Assembly: GCA_050249235.1 (NCBI GenBank)
Contig: JBFWQW010000036.1
Location: forward strand, 1 to 23,874
Source of the DNA: JAEKLB01 sp050249235
Lineage (GTDB): Bacteria; Actinomycetota; Acidimicrobiia; Acidimicrobiales; CADCSY01
Reading direction: 5' to 3'
Length of the DNA: 23,874 bases
Part shown: piece by piece, positions 1 to 7,768 of the stretch
Layout: every line of letters starts with the position of its first letter
Numbering within the stretch: position 1 is the stretch's first letter
Notes under the pieces: generated by a model
Database searches by the model: none
Told to the model about the DNA's origin: nothing
Seen by the model: only the letters and a program-made list of their open reading frames with translations
Translations under genes and position numbers: made by a program

Positions 1-35
1 CCCCGTCGACCTTCGACTCCCGGTGGAGGGAACCC

Positions 36-1067
36 GTGCGACTGTCCATTCGCCGAACCTGGCGCCGGCTGGCACTGCTGCTGGAATACACCCTGACCGC
101 CGCCGCCTGGGGCGGCGACGACGACGACGCTGGCGGTGACGTGCCGTCCGACGTCACCGGGACGGTGAACATCTCGGGCTCGTCGACGGTGGAGCCCATC
201 TCCAGCCTCGTCGCTGACCTGCTGGCCGAGGAGAACGACGGTATCGACGTGACCGTCGACGGCCCGGGGACCGGAGACGGCTTCAAGCTGTTCTGCGAGG
301 GTTCCACCGACATCTCGGATGCCTCCCGACCGATCAAGGCCGAAGAGGCGAAGGTCTGCGCCGACGCCGGCATCGAGTTCGTCGAGCTCAAGGTCGCCTT
401 CGACGGCATCACGGTCATGACCCATCCGGACAACGACGCCATCGAGTGCCTGAGCTTCGCCGACCTCTACGCCCTCATCGGGCCGGAGGCGACCGCCGAC
501 AACTGGAGCGACGCCAGCGCCCTGGCCTCGTCGCTCGGTTCGAAGACCGACTTCCCGGACGAGGACCTCGAGATCTTCGGTCCGGGTGAGGAGTCCGGCA
601 CCTACGACTCGTTCATCGAGATCGCGCTCGCCGGCATCGCTGCAACCCGCAAGGCCGACACCGGCTCGACCCGCAAGAGCTACCAGCCGAGCGCCAACGA
701 CAACGTCATCATCGAGGGCATCACCGGCTCCGAGTACAGCCTCGGCTGGGTCGGGTTCGCCTTCGCCGAGGAGGCGGGCGACGACGTCCGAGAGATCGCC
801 ATCTCGAAGACGCCCGGCGGCACCTGCGTCGAGCCGTCGGTCGAGACCATCGCCGACGGCACCTACCCCATCTCCCGGGCCCTGTACATCTACGTGAACA
901 TCGACAAGGCGGCGTCGAACGAGGCGCTCGCCGCCTACGTCGACTTCTACCTCTCGGACGACGGCATCGCAGCCGTCAGCGAAGCCGGCTACGTCGAGCT
1001 CCCCGACGACGAGTTGGACGCCACCCGCGACCGCTGGGAGGCCCGGACCCCCGGTCCCGCCGCCTAG
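36..1067 (+). CDS. pstS: Phosphate ABC transporter substrate-binding protein PstS, aberrant signal peptide
   Basis: Captures inorganic phosphate outside the membrane and delivers it to PstCA. The 343-aa length fits the family. Phosphate-loop signatures are visible: SGSSTVEPIS at residues 47-56, a GPGTGDGF segment near 77-83, SDASRP at 94-99 and GPGEESGTYDSF at 182-193. The GTG start at 36 is backed by GGAGGG at 25-30. The N-terminus resembles a lipoprotein signal (RR-rich n-region, then a Gly/Asp-rich linker), but residue 25, where the lipobox Cys is expected before GGDDDD, is Trp (TGG at 108-110). Glu17 and Tyr18 also interrupt the hydrophobic core. Either the sequence carries errors here or this PstS is not lipid-anchored. 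First gene of the pst operon; its promoter lies outside the window. The family call is secure; only the export mode is in doubt. Confidence 0.95.
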   Translation: MRLSIRRTWRRLALLLEYTLTAAAWGGDDDDAGGDVPSDVTGTVNISGSSTVEPISSLVADLLAEENDGIDVTVDGPGTGDGFKLFCEGSTDISDASRPIKAEEAKVCADAGIEFVELKVAFDGITVMTHPDNDAIECLSFADLYALIGPEATADNWSDASALASSLGSKTDFPDEDLEIFGPGEESGTYDSFIEIALAGIAATRKADTGSTRKSYQPSANDNVIIEGITGSEYSLGWVGFAFAEEAGDDVREIAISKTPGGTCVEPSVETIADGTYPISRALYIYVNIDKAASNEALAAYVDFYLSDDGIAAVSEAGYVELPDDELDATRDRWEARTPGPAA

Positions 1068-1088
1068 CCCGACGACCCCCCGGAAGGC

Positions 1089-1119
1089 AACGGGCCGGGC
1101 GCGTTGCGCCCGGCCCGTT
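1089..1119 (+). terminator. Perfect 14-bp GC-rich hairpin between pstS and pstC
   Basis: The arms 1089-1102 and 1106-1119 are exact reverse complements around a 3-nt loop (GTT). No T-run follows. It lies 21 nt after the pstS stop and 19 nt before the pstC start. Inference: a partial terminator or 3' mRNA-stabilising structure that lets PstS be made in excess over the membrane subunits. Confidence 0.75.
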
Positions 1120-1138
1120 CCGGCCAGACTGGAGACCC

Positions 1139-2059
1139 ATGACCGAGCTCGGACTGACGCTCGCCGACCTACGAGGAGGCCAGCGCCGGCTCCGCAAGGA
1201 GGCGGCGGTGCGGCGCACCTTCTTCGCGGCTGCATCGCTGTCGGTCGTCATCAGCTCGCTGATCGTCTTCGCGCTCGTCCGGGAGGCCTGGACGTTCGTG
1301 AGCCAGGTGGAGTGGGCGGCCCTCACCGCCGATGGGTGGTATCCGCGGCGAGGTGAGTACGGCGTGCTCTCCATCCTCACGAGCAGCCTCATCGTCACCG
1401 GCGTCGCCATGCTCGTGGCCCTCCCCGTGGGCCTCGGTGCCGCCATGTACCTCTCCGAGTACGCCGCGCCCCGCGTCCGGGCGGTCCTGAAGCCGGTCCT
1501 CGAGGTGCTGGCCGGCATTCCGAGCGTCGTCCTCGGCTTCTTCGCCCTGACGTTCATCTCGCCGGAGATCATCCAGCCGATCTTCGACGGCTCGCAGCGC
1601 TTCAACCGCCTGGCGGCCGGCATCGGGGTCGGGATCCTGACCATCCCTCTCGTGGCGTCGATCTCCGAGGACGCCATGCGAGCCGTCCCGGGGGCGCTCC
1701 GGGAAGCATCGTTCGGTCTCGGGGCCCGCAAGGTCACGACGACGGTGCGTGTCGTCGTTCCGGCCGCCATCTCGGGGCTGGTCGCGGCGGTCATCGTGGC
1801 CGTGTCCCGCGCCATCGGCGAGACGATGGTCGTCTTCATCGCAGGCGGTCTCGTCGGTGCGTACTCGCTCGACCCGCTCGATCCGGGCGTCACGATGACC
1901 GCCGCCATGGCGCAGCTCGCCAGCGGGTCCGACGCCGTCGTCGGCGAGGCCTTGACGTTCCAGAGCCTCTTCTTCGTCGGGCTGGTCCTCTTCGTGATCA
2001 CCCTTCTGCTCAACGTCGTCGCCGACCGGGTCGTCCGGCGGGTTCGGCAGCGGTACTGA
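1139..2059 (+). CDS. pstC: Phosphate ABC transporter permease PstC
   Basis: One of the two membrane subunits of the PstSCAB importer. The protein is 306 aa with about six hydrophobic helices (roughly residues 27-49, 78-104, 120-142, 158-176, 208-236 and 274-296). The EAA-type cytoplasmic loop that docks on PstB is at about 176-208 (SEDAMRAVPGALREASFGLGA). The ATG start follows the inter-gene hairpin. An AGACTGGAGA stretch upstream offers a modest ribosome-binding site. The stop is 3 nt before the pstA start, so the two permeases are translated in close coupling. It differs from PstA in having the periplasmic segment between helices 1 and 2 typical of PstC. No anomalies seen. Confidence 0.96.
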   Translation: MTELGLTLADLRGGQRRLRKEAAVRRTFFAAASLSVVISSLIVFALVREAWTFVSQVEWAALTADGWYPRRGEYGVLSILTSSLIVTGVAMLVALPVGLGAAMYLSEYAAPRVRAVLKPVLEVLAGIPSVVLGFFALTFISPEIIQPIFDGSQRFNRLAAGIGVGILTIPLVASISEDAMRAVPGALREASFGLGARKVTTTVRVVVPAAISGLVAAVIVAVSRAIGETMVVFIAGGLVGAYSLDPLDPGVTMTAAMAQLASGSDAVVGEALTFQSLFFVGLVLFVITLLLNVVADRVVRRVRQRY

Positions 2060-2062
2060 CCG

Positions 2063-2998
2063 ATGGCCCTCGTCAACCCGACCGTCACCACGGCCTCCGT
2101 GCAGGCCCGCCTCCGCGGCGAGCGGCGCGACCTCGCCGGTGCCGTCTTCAAGGGCCTCCTGGTCGTCTCCCTCCTGTTGTGCCTCCTCGTCCTCGGCGTC
2201 CTCCTCTACGACGTGGTCACCGGCGGATGGGACGTCCTGTCGGGGCGCCTCGGCGACTTCCTGTCGAGTCGCCTCTCGTCCAGGGCGCGCACCTCGGGGA
2301 TCTTCCAGGGCCTGCAGGGGTCGTTCTGGATCGCCGTCTTCACGGTGGTGCTGGCGTTCCCCGTCGGCATCGGCGCCGCCGTGTATCTCGAGGAGTACGC
2401 GCCTCGAAGCCGTCTCACGCGGCTGATCGACGTCAACATCCGGAACCTCGCCGGCGTGCCGTCGGTGGTCTACGGCATCCTCGGCTTCGCCATCTTCGTG
2501 AAGAGTCTCGACTGGCTCACGGGTGGCCGGACGGTGACCGCCGCCGGCATCACCCTGGCCATCCTCGTCCTCCCGATCGTGATCATCACCTCGGCCGAGG
2601 CGATCCGCTCGGTGCCGGACAGCCTCCGTGAGGCCGGCTTCGGCGTGGGAGCCACCCGGTGGGAGGTCGTCCGCCATCACGTGCTGCCGTACGCCGGTCC
2701 CGGCATCATCACCGGGACGATCCTCTCGCTGGCCCGAGCCCTCGGGGAAGCGGCGCCGCTGATCCTCGTGGGCGCGGTCCAGGGTCGCCTGGGCGGCTCG
2801 TCGAGCTTCTTCGACCTGGGCCAGCTGAAGGACCAGTTCACCGCGATGCCCACGATCATCACCCATTGGGCCCGCCAGCCGAGCGACGACTTCCGGGTCA
2901 ACACCGCTGCAGCCATCGTGGTCATGCTCGTCGTCGTCCTGCTGGCCAACAGCACGGCGATCCTCCTCCGCGGCCACTTCGAGAAGAAGAGGAAATGA
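2063..2998 (+). CDS. pstA: Phosphate ABC transporter permease PstA
   Basis: Second membrane subunit of the phosphate importer, 311 aa. Hydrophobic helices lie near residues 28-50, 86-108, 128-148, 160-178, 212-235 and 284-304. The EAA loop SAEAIRSVPDSLREAGFGVGAT lies at about 177-198, followed by the conserved LPYAGPGIITG entry into the next helix and a RALGEAAPL segment characteristic of PstA. It starts 3 nt after pstC. Its TGA stop overlaps the pstB ATG (ATGA at 2995-2998), so translation is probably coupled. Length and motifs are normal. Confidence 0.96.
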   Translation: MALVNPTVTTASVQARLRGERRDLAGAVFKGLLVVSLLLCLLVLGVLLYDVVTGGWDVLSGRLGDFLSSRLSSRARTSGIFQGLQGSFWIAVFTVVLAFPVGIGAAVYLEEYAPRSRLTRLIDVNIRNLAGVPSVVYGILGFAIFVKSLDWLTGGRTVTAAGITLAILVLPIVIITSAEAIRSVPDSLREAGFGVGATRWEVVRHHVLPYAGPGIITGTILSLARALGEAAPLILVGAVQGRLGGSSSFFDLGQLKDQFTAMPTIITHWARQPSDDFRVNTAAAIVVMLVVVLLANSTAILLRGHFEKKRK

Positions 2999-3903
2999 GC
3001 GACATGAACCCCGAGCGGGAGACCATCGCACCAGCTCGCCTCCATGCCCGCGTCGACGCCGACGCCAAGGCGGACCCGGTGATCGATCTCGCGGAAGCGG
3101 CTGGAGAGGAGCCCGGCGCGCCGAGCTCCGCCGTGTTCAGCGCCAGGGACCTCTCGGTCTACTACGGCTCGTTCCGGGCCGTCCGGGACGTCAACGTCGA
3201 CATCCTCCCCAACTCGATCACCGCCTTCATCGGCCCGTCGGGCTGCGGCAAGACCACCGTGCTGCGGTGCTTCAACCGGATGAACGACCTGATCGAGATC
3301 GCCCGGGTCGAGGGGCACCTCAGCTACCACGGCGTCGATCTCTACGACCGACAGGTGAACGCGGTGGAGGTGCGGCGCCGCATCGGGATGGTCTTCCAGA
3401 AGCCCAACCCGTTCCCGAAGTCGATCTACGACAACGTGGCGTTCGGCCCGCGGATCGCCGGTGTCCGAACGGGCATCGACGAGATCGTCGAGCGTTCGCT
3501 CCGACAGGCCGCCCTCTGGGACGAGGTGAAGGACCGCCTGAAGGCGACGGCCACCGGCCTCTCCGGCGGCCAGCAGCAGCGTCTCTGCATCGCCAGGGCG
3601 CTGGCCACGCAGCCCGAGGTGATCCTCATGGACGAGCCCTGCTCCGCCCTGGATCCCATCGCCACGGGCCGGATCGAGGATCTCATGGACGAGATCAAGT
3701 CGGAGTACACGATCATCATCGTCACCCACAACATGCAGCAGGCCGCCCGCGTCAGCGACCGCTGCGCCTTCTTCACCACCGAGGTCAACGAGGCGAGCGA
3801 CACCCGGACGGGCGTGCTGGTGGAGTTCGACCGCACCGACAAGATGTTCTCCAACCCGAGCGACGAGCGGACCGAGAACTACGTCACCGGTCGGTTCGGC
3901 TAG
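2995..3903 (+). CDS. pstB: Phosphate ABC transporter ATP-binding protein PstB
   Basis: ATPase that drives phosphate import through PstCA. The 302-aa protein has Walker A GPSGCGKTT at 80-88, Q-loop at about 135, signature LSGGQQQR at 189-196, Walker B VILMDEP at 209-215, D-loop ALD at 218-220 and H-loop VTHN at 243-246. The ATG at 2995 overlaps the pstA stop and follows GAAGAAGAGGA; a second in-frame ATG at 3004 is possible. About 45 residues precede the ABC core, an N-terminal extension rich in Ala, Asp and Glu that is longer than in typical PstB (about 255-260 aa). The core is fully conserved, so activity is expected. Confidence 0.97.
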   Translation: MSDMNPERETIAPARLHARVDADAKADPVIDLAEAAGEEPGAPSSAVFSARDLSVYYGSFRAVRDVNVDILPNSITAFIGPSGCGKTTVLRCFNRMNDLIEIARVEGHLSYHGVDLYDRQVNAVEVRRRIGMVFQKPNPFPKSIYDNVAFGPRIAGVRTGIDEIVERSLRQAALWDEVKDRLKATATGLSGGQQQRLCIARALATQPEVILMDEPCSALDPIATGRIEDLMDEIKSEYTIIIVTHNMQQAARVSDRCAFFTTEVNEASDTRTGVLVEFDRTDKMFSNPSDERTENYVTGRFG

Positions 3904-3909
3904 GCCGCC

Positions 3910-4569
3910 GTGAGGGAGAGCTTCGAGCGCGAGCTGGAGCAGCTCCGGCTGCAGGTGGAGCTGATGGCGGTCCGCGTCGGCGAGAGCCTCGAGTGCTGCC
4001 GCCGGGTGCTCGAGACCGGCGACGCCGAGCTGGCCGACGCGGTCGTGGCCGCCGACGACGACATCGACGCCATGCTGGTCTCGATCACCGAGCGGGCCTA
4101 CGAGCTCATGGCGCGTGAGGCGCCGGTGGCGTCCGACCTCCGCCTCCTGCTGAGCGTGCTCCGGGTGCTCGAGGAGCTGGAGCGCATCGGCGACCTCGGG
4201 CTGCGGGTCGCCAAGCGGGTCGAGGACCAGGCGCTCCTGGCCGCCAACCCGGCCATCTTCGAGTCGCTCGACGGCATGGCGGCCGTGGCCCAGGAGCTGT
4301 TCCACACCGCGTCCGGCGCGTGGTCCGCCCAGGATGTGACACTGGCGCATACGTTGGCCGACCGGAGCCAGGCCATGGACAGCCACTACCAGCGCCTCCT
4401 CGGCGAGATCCTCGAGTTGGAGGGGCCGGGCGCGACGCAGGTCGCGGTGGCGGCCATCCTCATCGGCCGGGCCTTCGACCGGATCGCCGACCACACCGTC
4501 ATCATCGGTGAGCGGCTCCGCTACCTGCTCACGGGCGAGACCCGCTACCTGGCCGCAGAGGTGCGCTGA
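3910..4569 (+). CDS. phoU: PhoU family phosphate signalling regulator, paralogue 1
   Basis: PhoU proteins sit between the Pst transporter and the PhoR-type kinase and repress the Pho response when phosphate is plentiful. This 219-aa all-helical protein has the two PhoU repeats. The first metal-binding signature is ELERIGDLG at about 89-97 (E91, D95) and the second AFDRIADHTVIIGERL at about 188-203 (D190, D194). The GTG at 3910 comes 6 nt after the pstB stop without a clear Shine-Dalgarno sequence, so translational coupling is likely. The next gene, 1 nt downstream, is a second PhoU. This copy has a poorly conserved N-terminal repeat opening, which hints that the two have diverged. Family call firm; division of labour unknown. 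Confidence 0.9.
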   Translation: MRESFERELEQLRLQVELMAVRVGESLECCRRVLETGDAELADAVVAADDDIDAMLVSITERAYELMAREAPVASDLRLLLSVLRVLEELERIGDLGLRVAKRVEDQALLAANPAIFESLDGMAAVAQELFHTASGAWSAQDVTLAHTLADRSQAMDSHYQRLLGEILELEGPGATQVAVAAILIGRAFDRIADHTVIIGERLRYLLTGETRYLAAEVR

Positions 4570-4570
4570 C

Positions 4571-5299
4571 ATGCTCGACACCCGCCGGAACTTCCACCAC
4601 GAGCTCGAGCTCGTCCGCGACGACATCGTGCGGATGGCCGGGATGGTCACCGAGGCCCTGGCCGCGGCGACGCGCGCCTTCCTCGACGGCGACCTCGACG
4701 TCGCCGACCGGGTGCGCCGCGGCGACGCCGCCGTCAACGCCCTCAACCTCGACATCGAGGACCGCTGCTTCCAGCTGCTCGCCCTCCAGCAGCCCATGGC
4801 CTCCGACCTACGGTCGGTGACGGCCGCCATCCGGCTGTGCGCCGAGATCGAGCGGTCCGGCGACCTGGTCGTGAACATCACGAAGGGGTTCCGCCGCATC
4901 TACGGCGTGCCGATCGACCCCCGCATCCGGGGGCTGATCGAGCGCCTGGGCGACGAGGCCCACCGCCTCTTCCGCCTGGCGATCGACGCCTACGTCGAGC
5001 GGGACGCCGGGCTGGCCAACGCCCTGGACGACATGGACGACGCCATCGACGACCTCCACGTCGACTACATCGAGTCGCTGTTCGAGGTGCGGGGCAGCGG
5101 GGAGCTGACCCTGCAGGCCGCCGTCCAGCTGGCCCTGATCGGGCGGTTCTACGAGCGGATCGCCGACCATGCCGTGAACATCGGCGAGCGGGTGTACCAC
5201 ATGGTCACCGGCGACCTCCCGGCCCACATGCAGCCGCACCCGGTCGACGGGACGGAGACAGCAGCGGGCTCGATCGACGCACCCGGCGACCCCGGATGA
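4571..5299 (+). CDS. phoU: PhoU family phosphate signalling regulator, paralogue 2
   Basis: Second PhoU, 242 aa, closer to the canonical family: it starts with RRNFHHELELVRDDIVRMAG, carries ASDLRSVTAAIRLCAEIERSGDLVVNI split across about 77-103 (E92, E94, D98), and has FYERIADHAVNIGERV at 193-208. Both metal-binding repeats look intact. About 30 extra residues at the C-terminus (after MVTGDLP) are low complexity. ATG at 4571 is chosen because it follows the upstream stop by 1 nt and has AGAGGTG about 8 nt ahead; an upstream in-frame ATG at 4508 lies deep inside the preceding gene. The kinase gene starts 4 nt downstream, placing both PhoUs directly between transporter and two-component system. 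Confidence 0.93.
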   Translation: MLDTRRNFHHELELVRDDIVRMAGMVTEALAAATRAFLDGDLDVADRVRRGDAAVNALNLDIEDRCFQLLALQQPMASDLRSVTAAIRLCAEIERSGDLVVNITKGFRRIYGVPIDPRIRGLIERLGDEAHRLFRLAIDAYVERDAGLANALDDMDDAIDDLHVDYIESLFEVRGSGELTLQAAVQLALIGRFYERIADHAVNIGERVYHMVTGDLPAHMQPHPVDGTETAAGSIDAPGDPG

Positions 5300-5303
5300 C
5301 GCC

Positions 5304-6512
5304 GTGATCCGCGGGCGGGTGGCCTCCCGCCTCCGCCGGGTCCTGGCCCGCATCGAGGGCGTCCAGGCCGACGTCGACGGCCTCCGGGTCGAGCCGCTGC
5401 TCGACCAGCTCGACCGGGCGGTGTCGACCACCATGACCGAGCTCGACCTGGCGGCGTCGGCCTCCCGCCGGCTGATCCTCGCCCTCGACCACGTGGGCGA
5501 CGGCGTGGTCGTGGTCGACGAGCACGGGACCGAGGTCCACCGCAACGTCGTCGCCCAGGCGTTCGTCGGCGCCCGTCACGCCGAGGCGCTCGTCGAGCGG
5601 GCCGTGCAGGAGCTCCTCCAGGCCTCGGCCGACGGCACGTCCCACCGCAAGAACCTCGACGTGTACGGCCCGCCCCGCCGGATGCTCGTCATCACCACCT
5701 TCCCGCTCGACGACGGCAACCGGTCGATCGGCACGCTGGCGGTGATCGAGGACGTGTCCGAGCGGCGCCGGCTGGAGGCGGTGCGGCGCGACTTCGTGGC
5801 CAACATCAGCCACGAGCTGAAGACCCCGGTGGGTGCGCTCGGCCTCCTCGCCGAGACCATCGCCACCGAGGACGACGTGGCCCTGAGCCGCCGGCTGGCC
5901 GAGCGCATGACGGGCGAGGCCATGCGGGTCGGCCGGATCATCGACGACCTGTTGGCGCTGTCGCGCATCGAGGCCGAGGAGCAGCCCGTCCGGGAGCCGG
6001 TGGCCGTCAGCCTCCTCGTGGCCGAGGCCATGGACCGGGTTCGATCGCTGGCCGAGACCGGGGACATGAAGGTCGACGTCTCGGGCGTCGGCGCCCGCCA
6101 CACCGTCGGCGGCGACCCCCGCCAGCTCGTCTCGGCGATCGCCAACCTGCTCGAGAACGCCTACAAGTACAGCGACCGGGGCTCCACCGTCGAGGTCTCG
6201 TCGACGACGGACGGCCGATGGGTCGACATCGTCGTGCGGGACCACGGGATCGGCATCCCCTCGAGCGACCTGGAGCGGGTGTTCGAGCGCTTCTACCGGG
6301 TCGACCGGGCCCGCAGCCGGGAGACGGGTGGCACCGGGCTCGGGCTGGCCATCGTGCGCCACGTGGCGGGCAACCACCAGGGAGAGGTGTCGGTGCGGTC
6401 GGAGGAGGGGGTGGGATCGACGTTCACGCTCCGCCTCCCGGCCGGTCCCGGCCCGGTGGCCGTCAGCGATCCGAAGCCCGGGTCGACGCCTACGGAAGCG
6501 GCAACGGCGTGA
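5304..6512 (+). CDS. phoR: PhoR/SenX3-like sensor histidine kinase without membrane segments
   Basis: Autophosphorylates and passes phosphate to the adjacent regulator in the phosphate-starvation response. The 402-aa protein shows an N-terminal helical stretch (1-60), a PAS-like domain (about 55-155, containing DHVGDGVVVVDEHG), and a HisKA domain with H-box FVANISHELKTP (phospho-acceptor His170). The HATPase domain follows with N-box NLLENAYKYS (281-290), G1 DHGIGIP (313-319), F-box near 327-331 and G2 GGTGLGL (342-348). No hydrophobic helix occurs anywhere, whereas SenX3 and PhoR normally have one or two, so it should be cytosolic. GTG at 5304 follows phoU2 by 4 nt. The stop overlaps the regulator start (GTGA). 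Kinase assignment certain; phosphate role inferred from context. Confidence 0.93.
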   Translation: MIRGRVASRLRRVLARIEGVQADVDGLRVEPLLDQLDRAVSTTMTELDLAASASRRLILALDHVGDGVVVVDEHGTEVHRNVVAQAFVGARHAEALVERAVQELLQASADGTSHRKNLDVYGPPRRMLVITTFPLDDGNRSIGTLAVIEDVSERRRLEAVRRDFVANISHELKTPVGALGLLAETIATEDDVALSRRLAERMTGEAMRVGRIIDDLLALSRIEAEEQPVREPVAVSLLVAEAMDRVRSLAETGDMKVDVSGVGARHTVGGDPRQLVSAIANLLENAYKYSDRGSTVEVSSTTDGRWVDIVVRDHGIGIPSSDLERVFERFYRVDRARSRETGGTGLGLAIVRHVAGNHQGEVSVRSEEGVGSTFTLRLPAGPGPVAVSDPKPGSTPTEAATA

Positions 6513-7228
6513 GCCCGTCAAGCGAGCGCCGCACCAGCATCCTCGTCGTCGAGGACGAGGAGTCCTTCGTCGAGGCGCTCGTCGTCGGCCTGGAGCGGGA
6601 GGGCTTCCGCGTCCACGTGGCCCGTGACGGTGCCGAGGCGCTCGAGCGCTTCGCCCTCGTCGAGCCCGACCTCGTGCTCCTCGACCTGATGCTGCCCCGG
6701 ATCTCCGGGGTCGACGTCTGCCGCCAGATCCGGGCCACCTCGACGGTTCCGATCATCATGGTCACGGCGAAGTCGTCGGAGATCGACACGGTCGTCGGTC
6801 TCGAGGTCGGTGCCGACGACTACGTGACCAAGCCCTATCGGCTGCGCGAGCTGGTCGCCCGCATGCGGGCCGCGCTCCGTCGCTCGGCAGCCGTCTCCGG
6901 TGTCGGCGTGGACGACGAGGCCCAGGTGTTCGAGGTGGGCGACGTGCGCCTCGACGCGGCCCGCCACGAGGTGCGGGTGCGGGGCGAGGAGGTGAACCTG
7001 CCCCTCAAGGAGTTCGAGCTCCTCGAGACGTTGCTGGCCGACGCCGGACGGGTGCTCTCCCGGGACGTGCTCATCGACCGGGTGTGGGGCAGCGACTACG
7101 TCGGCGACACCAAGACGCTCGACGTCCACGTGAAGCGCCTGCGGGGCAAGATCGAGGACGACCCGTCCCGCCCGGTGCGGATCACCACGATCCGGGGCCT
7201 CGGCTACAAGTACGAGCTGCCCCGCTGA
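6509..7228 (+). CDS. phoB: PhoB/RegX3-like OmpR-family response regulator
   Basis: DNA-binding partner of the upstream kinase, expected to activate phosphate-starvation genes. The 239-aa protein has a receiver domain: acidic pocket EDE at 15-17, phospho-acceptor Asp59 in LVLLDLMLP, Thr86 in MVTAKS and Lys108 in DDYVTKPY. A winged-helix effector follows at about 130-239, with LPLKEFELLETLL, VWGSDYVGDTKTLDVHVKRLR and the terminal hairpin ITTIRGLGYKYE. GTG at 6509 is preferred because it overlaps the kinase stop and begins just before the conserved TSILVVEDEE strand; an upstream in-frame ATG would read through the kinase gene. Last gene of the pst operon. Confidence 0.93.
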   Translation: MSPSSERRTSILVVEDEESFVEALVVGLEREGFRVHVARDGAEALERFALVEPDLVLLDLMLPRISGVDVCRQIRATSTVPIIMVTAKSSEIDTVVGLEVGADDYVTKPYRLRELVARMRAALRRSAAVSGVGVDDEAQVFEVGDVRLDAARHEVRVRGEEVNLPLKEFELLETLLADAGRVLSRDVLIDRVWGSDYVGDTKTLDVHVKRLRGKIEDDPSRPVRITTIRGLGYKYELPR

Positions 7229-7256
7229 CGACCGGGCCGCCGAACAGGGTCAGCGG
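7222..7256. terminator. Inverted repeat containing both convergent stop codons
   Basis: Arms 7222-7229 (CCGCTGAC) and 7249-7256 (GTCAGCGG) are exact reverse complements separated by 19 nt. They hold the stop of the response regulator (+) and of the unknown acidic protein (-). No T-run. Candidate weak bidirectional terminator; part of the symmetry comes simply from facing TGA codons. Confidence 0.35.
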
Positions 7257-7690
7257 CGGAGGCCGAGGAGGCGGCGGGACGCCCGCTTGGGGAGGATGTC
7301 GTCGTCCTGGGGCTGCCAGGCCACCGGTGCCGGAGCTCCTACGACGGCTTCCTCGACCGCGCCGGGAACGGTCGCCCACCGGTCCTCGGTGGCGTCGCCG
7401 GCCAGGTCCGGTGCCGACTCGACCCGGTCGGCGGGGGGGGCCGACGGGATCGAGCCGGTCGGGGGGGCCGGAGGGGCGGCCGCTTCGCCTGGCGTGGCCA
7501 CCTTCGCCTCGGCGAAGAGCTTCCGCTCGGTGCCCGACGCGTCCTCGGCGGGTCCGGGGACCCAGCCGTGGAAGGCGTCGTCGAGGGCGTGCTCGGAGGT
7601 CCACGCCTCCGCTGCGTTCTCGTCGGCCCCCTCGTCGTCCTTGGCGGCGGGTTCGTAGACGTCGTCGAGGAGTCGAGACAGGTCCGACAT
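7250..7690 (-). CDS. Hypothetical acidic, proline-rich small protein
   Basis: 146 aa, not recognised. The N-terminal half is acidic and probably disordered to helical (MSDLSRLLDDVYEP, then many Asp, Glu and Ala), with a TSEHALDDAFHGWVPGP stretch at about 31-47. The middle (70-95) is Ala/Pro-rich. The C-terminus is strongly basic (LPKRASRRLLGLRR), a polarity that could suit binding to nucleic acid, membrane or ribosome, though nothing proves it. No signal peptide, membrane helix or Cys pair. ATG at 7690 is the only sensible start; no convincing Shine-Dalgarno sequence. It diverges from the MFS gene 78 nt away and converges on the pst operon. Two long C-runs on the coding strand (complement of 7433-7440 and 7461-7467) fall inside the Pro-rich part. 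Confidence 0.6.
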   Translation of the reverse strand: MSDLSRLLDDVYEPAAKDDEGADENAAEAWTSEHALDDAFHGWVPGPAEDASGTERKLFAEAKVATPGEAAAPPAPPTGSIPSAPPADRVESAPDLAGDATEDRWATVPGAVEEAVVGAPAPVAWQPQDDDILPKRASRRLLGLRR

Positions 7691-7756
7691 GCAGGAGTTC
7701 TCGGCAGGCCGGGCCGGGAGCTTGAGCGTTTCGCCCGTCCGGCGACCGGCCTCGAA

Positions 7757-7762
7757 TACGGT
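7757..7762 (+). promoter_or_regulatory. Putative -10 element (TACGGT) of the MFS gene, leaderless start
   Basis: TACGGT matches TANNNT and ends 6 nt before the ATG at 7769, so transcription would begin at or next to the start codon. No Shine-Dalgarno sequence is present. No good -35 element is visible at the usual distance. Confidence 0.45.
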
Positions 7763-7768
7763 CTCGGG

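Noticed and set aside
1..35. PhoB/RegX3 box ahead of pstS
   Set aside because: Only 35 bases precede the start. GTCGAC/TTCGAC pieces are present but there is no convincing spaced direct repeat; the promoter lies outside the window.
976..4899. Long minus-strand frames across the pst operon (391, 620 and 740 codons)
   Set aside because: They are antisense to clearly identified pst and phoU genes and have no recognisable domains, only His/Asp/Glu/Arg-rich composition typical of shadow frames.
5205..6521. 438-codon minus-strand frame opposite the histidine kinase
   Set aside because: Shadow of the kinase; all kinase boxes are intact on the plus strand and this frame shows no motif.
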